This document shows, one piece after another, positions 1 to 5,160 of a DNA stretch of 5,429 nt (within the stretch, counting starts at the first letter, position 1; every line of letters starts with the position of its first letter). The notes beneath the pieces are model-generated. The model was not told the DNA's origin, did not search any database, and saw nothing but the letters and a program-made list of their open reading frames with translations. The stretch spans positions 1-5,429 of the forward strand of contig JAEWKB010000038.1 of NCBI GenBank assembly GCA_023386255.1, read 5' to 3'. This DNA is from Bacteroidota bacterium. GTDB taxonomy: Bacteria; Bacteroidota; Bacteroidia; Flavobacteriales; Flavobacteriaceae. The position numbers and the translations under genes are program-made.

Positions 1-163
1 GTTCAAGCCTGTTGTCGGTAGATAAATATCTTTGGTAGGAAAGCTCACCTCCAAATCCGTCGTTATCCCCAAGCCTTAAACCTAAAGCATTTTTTCTCTC
101 CTGCGCATTTGTGCTTAAAGCTAATCCTATTAGCATAAAAGCAGATAATAGTACTTTCTTCAT
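1..163 (-). CDS. Exported protein, probable outer-membrane beta-barrel (N-terminal part only)
   Basis: The gene reads leftward and is cut by the window edge; 54 codons are visible. It opens with ATG-AAG-AAA followed by a hydrophobic core (residues 4-16) and an S-T-N-A|Q signal peptidase I site, so the mature protein should start at Gln21. After a short linker it reads A-L-G-L-R-L-G-D-N-D-G-F-G-G-E-L-S-Y-Q-R, an alternating small/hydrophobic pattern with aromatic and glycine residues. I recognise this style from small Flavobacterium proteins with an outer-membrane beta-barrel fold, where the first strand is followed by a short turn. The barrel assignment rests on the first 30 mature residues and is an inference; the signal peptide is clear. 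The start is supported by a promoter-like box about 25 bases upstream and by an A-rich leader without Shine-Dalgarno sequence. The lipoprotein gene to the right lies on the same strand 96 bases upstream, but this gene appears to have its own promoter. Confidence 0.75.
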   Translation of the reverse strand, partial: MKKVLLSAFMLIGLALSTNAQERKNALGLRLGDNDGFGGELSYQRYLSTDNRLE

Positions 164-186
164 AATGTTTTTGTTGGTTTTTCATA

Positions 187-194
187 CAAATATA
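187..194 (-). promoter_or_regulatory. Bacteroidetes -7 promoter box for the left-end gene
   Basis: On the minus strand the bases read TATATTTG, an exact match to the Flavobacterium/Bacteroides -7 consensus TAnnTTTG. It ends 23 bases before the start codon of the left-end exported protein, implying a leader of roughly 15-18 nucleotides. No exact TTG -33 element lies at the usual 17-23 base spacing; a 7-bp palindrome occupies that region instead. The assignment rests on consensus match and position only. Confidence 0.6.
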
Positions 195-201
195 AAAGCA
201 G

Positions 202-218
202 TTATTCTGTAAGAATAA
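202..218. repeat. 7-bp inverted repeat in the promoter spacer
   Basis: The arms TTATTCT (202-208) and AGAATAA (212-218) are perfect reverse complements around a 3-base centre. The repeat starts 7 bases upstream of the minus-strand -7 box and covers the spacer and the expected -33 region of the left-end gene, which fits an operator. Alternatively it forms a weak AT-rich hairpin in the 3' untranslated region of the lipoprotein mRNA, where a short T-rich run follows on the minus strand. The sequence does not decide between these, and chance is possible in DNA this AT-rich. Confidence 0.35.
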
Positions 219-259
219 TACTTTGTAAAATGTTTAACACAACACATCATGAAGGATGT

Positions 260-1069
260 TTACTCTACGCCGTAATGATCCAGTATTTCTTCCTGATGTT
301 CAGAGGCTGATTGCGGAATAGGAAGCTCCTGGCCAATAGCTGATAAATTTTCGAGAGTATAGTTCACATCGGTGCTTACATGTACTACGCCAATCCCATC
401 GGCATAATATTGTGTAGATACAACAACATTTTGCGGATTCATGACATTTACAGGCACTGTACCAAAACCTTCAACTTCAAAAAGTGCAGTAACCTTTAAG
501 TTAAGAACGGTTTCAACTTTCTTTACTGTACTGTATGTATGGGTGCCTACAGTATAAGAGGCAAGGTCTTGCTTATTACGTGTGGTGAGTATATAATCGA
601 ACTTGAGGTTATAACCATCGGCAGGCTGTATTACAGAACCTGAAGTGGTAGCTAATTGCTGATCAGGCGCAGCATTTTCTTTAAGTATTACAAAATCATT
701 TATAGGTATGGTTAAAGATAACTGGTCTGACACACCGAATTCGGCATTCCCTGTAAGCAGCAATTTATCTCCCTGCTTACGGATGCCATCATTGTAAACA
801 GCATTAGAGAAAAGCCCGAAAGGGACGTTAAGAGTAGTAAATTTTTTATAGGTGTTGCCGTTCATGCTAACATCTCCGGTTATGTATAAAGAGTCGCGTC
901 CCTGCTGCTGCGGGCTATCTACATTATACACCCAGTAATTGGTATTATTAAGAGGGAGGTAATCAGCTGTAGAGACATCATTGTCTTCAACAGCGGTCAC
1001 AGGGGTATCATCATCAGAACAGGCGGCAAAAAGAAAACCTGTAAATAATAAAAGGTAAATTTTTTTCAT
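260..1069 (-). CDS. Putative lipoprotein of unknown function
   Basis: The protein has 269 residues. Residues 1-16 are a lipoprotein signal peptide (M-K-K, hydrophobic core, lipobox F-A-A-C) with Cys17 as the lipidation site. S-D-D-D follows directly, resembling the acidic lipoprotein export signal that sends Bacteroidetes lipoproteins to the cell surface, so surface exposure on the outer membrane is a reasonable inference. Residues 18-36 form an acidic, Thr-rich linker. The body begins with Y-L-P-L-N-N-T-N-Y-W-V-Y (37-48), a pattern I have seen in other uncharacterised Bacteroidetes lipoproteins, and continues as beta-rich sequence with no Cys, catalytic motif or membrane segment that I recognise. 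It ends in a charged tail (residues about 250-269). The ATG start is fixed by the lipobox spacing. The gene lies 28 bases downstream of the LpxH-like gene on the same strand with no consensus promoter between, so co-transcription is likely. Its function is unknown. Confidence 0.85.
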   Translation of the reverse strand: MKKIYLLLFTGFLFAACSDDDTPVTAVEDNDVSTADYLPLNNTNYWVYNVDSPQQQGRDSLYITGDVSMNGNTYKKFTTLNVPFGLFSNAVYNDGIRKQGDKLLLTGNAEFGVSDQLSLTIPINDFVILKENAAPDQQLATTSGSVIQPADGYNLKFDYILTTRNKQDLASYTVGTHTYSTVKKVETVLNLKVTALFEVEGFGTVPVNVMNPQNVVVSTQYYADGIGVVHVSTDVNYTLENLSAIGQELPIPQSASEHQEEILDHYGVE

Positions 1070-1074
1070 AAAAG

Positions 1075-1101
1075 TTAGTTTAGCAGTTGCTAATATACTA
1101 A
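1075..1101 (-). other. Candidate intercistronic RNA hairpin before the lipoprotein start
   Basis: Outer arms TTAGT (1075-1079) and ACTAA (1097-1101) flank inner arms TTAGCA (1080-1085) and TGCTAA (1088-1093). Together they allow an 11-bp stem with a 3-base bulge (1094-1096). In the minus-strand mRNA this hairpin would include the stop codon of the LpxH-like gene (1098-1100) and end 5 bases before the lipoprotein ATG. No long U-tract follows, so it is a poor terminator. Modulation of translation or mRNA processing between two co-transcribed genes fits better, but this is inferred from pairing alone. Confidence 0.4.
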
Positions 1102-1949
1102 TTTTTAAGAGTTTTTAAATTCTTTAGAAGTATATGGCTTATAAGCTGATGCCCAAGTTCTGTTTCCATTTCAAAATATTCTTCTTCATTTACCTTTATA
1201 GTACTTACTTCGGCGGTATATGAATAAAGCTTCCAGCGCTTTTTGTTGTATTCCAGTGCCGTAAGGTTTTCCACCCAGTCGCCGGAATTAAGATACATTA
1301 CGTTTCCCTTCTTTGTTTGCGATTTTACCATCTTTGGTTCGTGAATATGGCCACATACCACAAAGTCATAACCATTTTCAGCGGCAAGGCCTGTAGCTGT
1401 TGCTTCAAAATCAGATATAAATTTAACCGCTTTTTTTACGCCTGATTTAATTTTCTTTGAAAGGGAGTAGGGCTCCTTACCCATTTGTGCAAGTACCCAG
1501 TTTGTAAACCGGTTAAGCAGTATAAGGTAATCATAGCCAATGCCTCCCAGTTTTGCAATCCACTTGGCGTGCTGCACGGAGCTGTCAAAAACGTCACCAT
1601 GAAAGAACCACGCTTTCTTACCGTCAATATCAAGTACTACCTTATCTACTATTGAAAAATTACCCATATGGGTATCACTGAATTTACGCAGCATTTCATC
1701 ATGATTGCCCGTTATATAGTATACGCGGGTACCTTTTGAGGCAAAATCAAGCAATTTCTTTATCACCTTAAGATGTGTTTTAGGAAAATATGATTTGCTG
1801 AATTGCCAGATGTCTATAATGTCGCCGTTAAGGATGAGTGTCCTGGGTTTAATGGAGTTTAAATAGTTTAAAAGTTCTTTAGCGTGGCATCCGTAAGTTC
1901 CCAGGTGCACATCCGAAATTACCACAAGGTCAACACGTCTTTTTTTCAT
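1098..1949 (-). CDS. LpxH/LpxH2-type calcineurin-like metallophosphoesterase
   Basis: The protein has 283 residues. It carries the full metallophosphoesterase motif set in order: S-D-V-H-L-G (Asp13, His15), N-G-D-I-I-D (Asp43), G-N-H-D-E (Asn82, His83), H-G-D (His117) and G-H-I-H-E-P (His201, His203), enough ligands for a two-metal (usually Mn) centre. Between His117 and His201 lies a helical insertion (about 125-185), rich in hydrophobic and Lys residues, in the position of the LpxH cap that binds acyl chains and the membrane surface. This places it in the UDP-2,3-diacylglucosamine diphosphatase family (COG2908), which cleaves UDP-2,3-diacylglucosamine to lipid X and UMP in lipid A synthesis at the cytoplasmic membrane. 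However, the third motif is the generic G-N-H-D rather than the G-N-R-D of E. coli LpxH, and the protein is longer than the 240-residue E. coli enzyme. It may belong to the LpxH2 branch, whose substrate is not settled, so I give no gene symbol. It has no signal peptide. It is divergent from aroC and the lipoprotein gene follows. Confidence 0.85.
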   Translation of the reverse strand: MKKRRVDLVVISDVHLGTYGCHAKELLNYLNSIKPRTLILNGDIIDIWQFSKSYFPKTHLKVIKKLLDFASKGTRVYYITGNHDEMLRKFSDTHMGNFSIVDKVVLDIDGKKAWFFHGDVFDSSVQHAKWIAKLGGIGYDYLILLNRFTNWVLAQMGKEPYSLSKKIKSGVKKAVKFISDFEATATGLAAENGYDFVVCGHIHEPKMVKSQTKKGNVMYLNSGDWVENLTALEYNKKRWKLYSYTAEVSTIKVNEEEYFEMETELGHQLISHILLKNLKTLKN

Positions 1950-2058
1950 GGTGTTTTTTGCAAAATACCATTATACATATAAACAGGTATTTATCATAAC
2001 ATTAAATTACGGTTTAGCATTGCCTTTAAATATTATTTTATAATTACTGCTTAACTGT

Positions 2059-2066
2059 TACATTTG
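2059..2066 (+). promoter_or_regulatory. Bacteroidetes -7 promoter box for aroC
   Basis: TACATTTG matches the -7 consensus TAnnTTTG exactly and ends 15 bases before the aroC ATG, giving a predicted leader of about 10 nucleotides. The region upstream, shared with the divergent phosphoesterase gene, is very AT-rich and has no exact TTG at the expected -33 spacing. I see no equally good box for the divergent gene; the nearest minus-strand candidate (around 1961-1968) is imperfect and would leave almost no leader. Confidence 0.6.
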
Positions 2067-2081
2067 TTTAAAACAATACAT

Positions 2082-3134
2082 ATGGCAGGTAATACTTTTG
2101 GCAATTTTTTCAGGCTCACTACATTCGGCGAATCACATGGGGCGGCTGTTGGCGGCGTTATTGACGGTTGCCCGCCAAACCTTGTCCTTGATATGCAGGC
2201 TATACAGCAAGAGCTTAACAGGCGCAGGCCGGGCCAGTCAGCAATTGTAAGCCAGAGGAAGGAGGCTGACGAGGTGCAGTTCCTTTCAGGGATATTTGAA
2301 GGTAAGACTACAGGCGCCCCAATAGGCTTTATAGTAACCAATGCCAATCAAAAAACTGCTGACTATGATCATTTAAAAGATGCATTTCGCCCTTCCCATG
2401 CAGATTATGTGTACGAAAAAAAGTATGGAATACGTGATTACAGGGGTGGCGGAAGGAGCTCTGCCCGTGAAACCTTGAGCAGGGTAGTGGGTGGTGCCAT
2501 AGCAAAACAAGTAGTTCCGGAAATTAAAATAAATGCCTTTGTGTCGTCTGTAGGTGATATATTTATAGACAAGCCTTACCAGGCGCTGGACTTTTCATTA
2601 ATTGAAAGTAATTCCGTTCGCTGTCCTGATGCTCCAACTGCGGCAAAAATGGAAGAGTATATAAAGCAGGTAAGGAAAGAAGGCGATACTGTAGGAGGTA
2701 CAGTTACGTGTGTAATACAAAACGTACCTGCAGGGTTAGGTGAGCCTGTTTTTGATAAACTTCACGCCGAACTTGGCAAGGCAATGCTATCAATAAACGC
2801 TGTAAAAGGGTTTGAATATGGCAGTGGTTTTTGCGGCGCAAGGATGAAAGGGAGCGAGCATAATGATATTTTTAATCCTGACGGAAGTACAAAAACAAAT
2901 TTGTCCGGAGGCATACAGGGAGGTATAAGTAACGGTATGGATATATATTTCAGGGTGGCTTTTAAGCCTGTTGCCACAATAATGCAAAATCAGGAAACCA
3001 TTGATAAAGAAGGAAATATAGTTGAAATACAGGGAAAAGGAAGACATGACCCGTGCGTAGTACCGCGTGCAGTACCTATAGTAGAGGCGATGGCTGCACT
3101 GGTTATAGCTGACTATTTTTTAATATCTGGGTAG
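2082..3134 (+). CDS. aroC: Chorismate synthase
   Basis: This enzyme converts 5-enolpyruvylshikimate-3-phosphate to chorismate with reduced FMN as cofactor (EC 4.2.3.5), the last step of the shikimate pathway toward aromatic amino acids, folate and quinones; it is cytoplasmic and normally tetrameric. The product has 350 residues, the normal length. All three family signatures are present: G-E-S-H-G (16-20) running into [17 protein letters not shown] (122-131), and R-H-D-P-C (321-325) running into the [10 protein letters not shown] segment. The two invariant catalytic histidines correspond to His19 and His106 (in R-P-S-H-A-D-Y). The R-R-R-P-G-Q segment at 47-52 is also typical. I chose the ATG at 2082, giving the usual M-A-G-N-T-F-G start, over an in-frame TTG at 2064 that lies inside the promoter box. 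The gene is divergent from the LpxH-like gene and is followed, after 92 bases, by a secreted-protein gene with its own promoter. I see no other shikimate gene nearby. Confidence 0.97.
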   Translation: MAGNTFGNFFRLTTFGESHGAAVGGVIDGCPPNLVLDMQAIQQELNRRRPGQSAIVSQRKEADEVQFLSGIFEGKTTGAPIGFIVTNANQKTADYDHLKDAFRPSHADYVYEKKYGIRDYRGGGRSSARETLSRVVGGAIAKQVVPEIKINAFVSSVGDIFIDKPYQALDFSLIESNSVRCPDAPTAAKMEEYIKQVRKEGDTVGGTVTCVIQNVPAGLGEPVFDKLHAELGKAMLSINAVKGFEYGSGFCGARMKGSEHNDIFNPDGSTKTNLSGGIQGGISNGMDIYFRVAFKPVATIMQNQETIDKEGNIVEIQGKGRHDPCVVPRAVPIVEAMAALVIADYFLISG

Positions 3135-3195
3135 AATTTTTTTAACGCTAACGTAATATCTTTACTATAATTATGCTATTTTCTAAATATTTTTA

Positions 3196-3203
3196 TATTT
3201 TTG
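3196..3203 (+). promoter_or_regulatory. Bacteroidetes -7 promoter box for the secreted T9SS substrate
   Basis: TATTTTTG matches TAnnTTTG and ends 23 bases before the ATG at 3227, predicting a leader of roughly 15-18 nucleotides. The leader is A/T-rich and lacks a Shine-Dalgarno sequence, as is usual in this phylum. No exact TTG -33 is seen at the expected spacing. No clear terminator separates this site from the end of aroC, so read-through from aroC may contribute. Confidence 0.5.
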
Positions 3204-3226
3204 GCAGTAATTAAAAAATTATCATC

Positions 3227-4699
3227 ATGAAAAAACTTTTACTTTTTGGAGCTCTGTTTACAGGCTCAATTTTTACTGCTAATGCACAGCTAAGTTGTGC
3301 TACAGCTGTAAATATTACAACAAACGGTACGCAGGTTGCTCCTACAATTAACGGAGCTGCAGCGTCTAACTGTTTTGGAGATATTGAAACAGATGCAGGA
3401 GCTCCGCTTGCAGGTCTGTGGTACACGTATACTCCTACTGCCAATGGTAACCTTACAATTTCATCAAATTTACCTGCAAACACAGGAGGCGATACACGCC
3501 TTTCAATTTTTACTGGAACTTGTGCTGCACTAACATGTTACAATGGTAGTGATGACGTTGCAAGCAATAATTTCCTTACAACGCTTACTATACCCGTACA
3601 ATCAGGAACAACCTATTATATTCACTGGGATAATTTCTGGTCTTCGACTGAGTTTGATTTCACAGTTAATTTTGCTGCATCTACATGTTTAAGTCCAAAT
3701 TCACTTAGCGTTAATGATCCAACAAACGTAACTACTAACAGCGCAACTGTGAGCTGGGCTGCAGCAATTGGAGCGCCTGCATCTTATGATGTTGACTGGG
3801 GCGCACCTGGACATGCTGCAGGTTCAGGAACAATAGTTAACACTACTACTACATCGGCTAATTTAACTGGTTTAACTACAAGCGCTAACATTACTTACTT
3901 TATAAGAGCTAACTGTGGTGGCTTAAACCAGGGTACATGGACAGGTCCATTTACTTTATATCTTGCCAAGACACTTCCATACTCTAATAATTTTGATGTT
4001 AATACCAACGCAAGCGCGTTTGCTGATGGTACTGAATTTATCGGATGGGGCCTTAACCAAACTACAGGTTTTGCTCAATCGGGTAACACTTTTATAATTT
4101 CTAATGCCAGTACTACTACAGCTTCAAATGCTTTTGCTATTTTAAGGCCTGTGAGCCTTTTAGCTAATGAGCAGGTAACCCTTACTTTCTTTACAAGGTC
4201 AGTGCCGGCTACAGGAGCGTTTAATTTAAATGTTACTGTGGGTACTGCTCCTACGGCTGCTGCGCAGACAATTGTTGTTCAGTCTTTCACAGGTATAGCC
4301 AGCGGCACTTATGTACAAAGGACAGCTACGTGGACTGCGCCTACAGCAGGAATATACTACTTTGCGTTGCATAACAATACAGGTGTAGTTCCTGCAGATG
4401 CTACATTATTAGTTGATACTGTTGCAATGACTTCTGTATTAAGCACTAATGATTTCCTTGCATCTCAGCTTTCAGTTTATCCTAACCCAGCTACTAATGT
4501 TATTAATGTTTCTAATGCAGATAACATTCTTGTAAACGGTGTTGAAATTGTAGACCTTAACGGCCGTACAGTTAAAACTGCTAAGTTTGACGGTGTTACT
4601 GAAGCTCAAATCAACATTTCAGACCTTTCTGCAGGTATGTATATGATGACTGTTTCTTCTGACCAGGGAACTCTAACTAAGAAAATCATTAAGCAATAA
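3227..4699 (+). CDS. Secreted modular protein with T9SS type A sorting domain
   Basis: The protein has 490 residues. Residues 1-20 form a Sec signal peptide ending A-N-A|Q. Domain 1 (about 22-150) is a beta-rich module with W-Y-T-Y-T-P (65-70), a G-G-D-T-R-L-S-I-F segment (87-95) and four Cys (24, 49, 99, 104); it resembles the PPC/CUB-like sandwiches of flavobacterial exoproteins. Domain 2 (about 155-247) looks like fibronectin type III, with S-A-T-V-S-W (172-177), Y-D-V-D-W (187-191) and T-Y-F-I-R-A (223-228), flanked by Cys154 and Cys230. Domain 3 (about 250-402) begins L-P-Y-S-N-N-F and reads like the jelly-roll 'choice-of-anchor J'/cleaved-adhesin module. Residues 415-490 are the T9SS sorting domain: Y-P-N-P-A (418-422), then L-N-G-R, L-S-A-G-M-Y and a terminal K-K-I-I-K-Q. 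The protein should be exported by Sec, cross the outer membrane through T9SS, and be released or attached to the cell surface after tail cleavage. No catalytic motif is visible, so adhesion or carbohydrate binding is a guess. The gene ends at a double hairpin. Confidence 0.92.
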   Translation: MKKLLLFGALFTGSIFTANAQLSCATAVNITTNGTQVAPTINGAAASNCFGDIETDAGAPLAGLWYTYTPTANGNLTISSNLPANTGGDTRLSIFTGTCAALTCYNGSDDVASNNFLTTLTIPVQSGTTYYIHWDNFWSSTEFDFTVNFAASTCLSPNSLSVNDPTNVTTNSATVSWAAAIGAPASYDVDWGAPGHAAGSGTIVNTTTTSANLTGLTTSANITYFIRANCGGLNQGTWTGPFTLYLAKTLPYSNNFDVNTNASAFADGTEFIGWGLNQTTGFAQSGNTFIISNASTTTASNAFAILRPVSLLANEQVTLTFFTRSVPATGAFNLNVTVGTAPTAAAQTIVVQSFTGIASGTYVQRTATWTAPTAGIYYFALHNNTGVVPADATLLVDTVAMTSVLSTNDFLASQLSVYPNPATNVINVSNADNILVNGVEIVDLNGRTVKTAKFDGVTEAQINISDLSAGMYMMTVSSDQGTLTKKIIKQ

Positions 4700-4710
4700 T
4701 AATTGCTTAA
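4689..4710 (+). repeat. 9-bp hairpin enclosing the stop codon of the secreted-protein gene
   Basis: Arms TTAAGCAAT (4689-4697) and ATTGCTTAA (4702-4710) are perfect reverse complements around an AATA loop. The TAA stop (4697-4699) starts in the last base of the left arm and runs into the loop. The hairpin lies 10 bases before the GC-rich terminator hairpin, which has the same loop sequence. It may stabilise the 3' end of the mRNA or assist termination. Confidence 0.55.
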
Positions 4711-4716
4711 CTATAC

Positions 4717-4744
4717 AAAAAGCCCCGCAATAGCGGGGCTTTTT
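4717..4744. terminator. Bidirectional intrinsic terminator
   Basis: An 8-bp GC-rich stem, AGCCCCGC (4721-4728) and GCGGGGCT (4733-4740), closes an AATA loop and is flanked by an A-run (4717-4720) and a T-run (4741-4744). It therefore works as a Rho-independent terminator in both directions. It lies between convergent genes, 17 bases after the stop of the secreted-protein gene and 2 bases beyond the end of the DCC-family gene, so both transcripts probably end here. Confidence 0.93.
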
Positions 4745-4746
4745 AT

Positions 4747-5160
4747 TTATAAAAATTTGGCTCTCATTTCGGGAGTGGGTACCATGCACTCACTTTTCTT
4801 ACCATACCATCTGTATCGGTTACGTGCTATGTAATCATAAACAGCATTTGTAAGCCAGTTTGGTAACGCAGAAAAAATACTGAGTAGTGAAACAGCACCT
4901 CCTAACTCCTTAGCAATTTTAAGGGCTGCTTCAGCTTTATAATAGTAAGCATAACCTGGCTCGTATAACAGGATTGAATCTGTCTTAGACGTATCTATTC
5001 CTAAATAGCTGATGATTTCCCCGCCTAATTCAGACTGTATCGGTACAAACCTGAAGATATCCTTTTTATCATGTTTAATAATGAACTGGACAGTGTTGTC
5101 ACACAAATTGCAGACACCATCAAACAAAATCACTTTTTTATCTTGGGGTAGATTTTCCAT
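4747..5160 (-). CDS. DCC family (DUF393) thiol-disulfide oxidoreductase-like protein
   Basis: The protein has 137 residues, the usual size for this family (Pfam DUF393, YuxK-like). Near the N-terminus is the diagnostic motif F-D-G-V-C-N-L-C-D (13-21) with the C-x-x-C pair Cys17/Cys20, preceded by a beta strand as in a thioredoxin-like fold. The conserved middle segment R-F-V-P-I-Q-S (37-43), the Y-x-x-I-A-R-N-R-Y-R-W-Y-G stretch (108-120) and a late Cys125 before V-P-T-P-E also fit. Thiol-disulfide exchange is predicted from C-x-x-C; substrates of the family are largely unknown. There is no signal peptide; a moderately hydrophobic stretch at about 88-107 is too weak to call a membrane segment. 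The ATG overlaps the stop codon of the upstream MutS2-like gene by one base (TAATG), which fixes the start and implies translational coupling and co-transcription. The transcript should end at the terminator just downstream. Confidence 0.92.
   Translation of the reverse strand: MENLPQDKKVILFDGVCNLCDNTVQFIIKHDKKDIFRFVPIQSELGGEIISYLGIDTSKTDSILLYEPGYAYYYKAEAALKIAKELGGAVSLLSIFSALPNWLTNAVYDYIARNRYRWYGKKSECMVPTPEMRAKFL

Noticed and set aside
244..259. Inverted repeat with arms ACATC and GATGT just after the lipoprotein stop codon
   Set aside because: The arms are only 5 bp with a 6-base loop and no T-run follows; it is not distinguishable from chance and is not called a terminator.
1436..1633. Minus-strand open frame of 65 codons within the phosphoesterase gene
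   Set aside because: It lies out of frame inside a gene with full motif support, and its product has no signal or recognisable domain.
2051..2347. Minus-strand open frame opposite the 5' part of aroC
   Set aside because: It is antisense to conserved chorismate synthase sequence and its Cys/Pro/Ser-rich product looks like a codon-composition shadow.
2762..3047. Two minus-strand open frames opposite the 3' part of aroC
   Set aside because: They overlap one another and lie antisense to conserved aroC sequence, with no start context or domain.
3185..3200. AT-only inverted repeat AAATAT / ATATTT upstream of the secreted-protein gene
   Set aside because: It consists only of A and T, overlaps the promoter box, and is expected by chance at this composition; it is too weak to serve as an aroC terminator.
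3211..3533. Short open frames on both strands at the 5' end of the secreted-protein gene
   Set aside because: They are shadows of the signal peptide and first domain, which have clear protein-level support.
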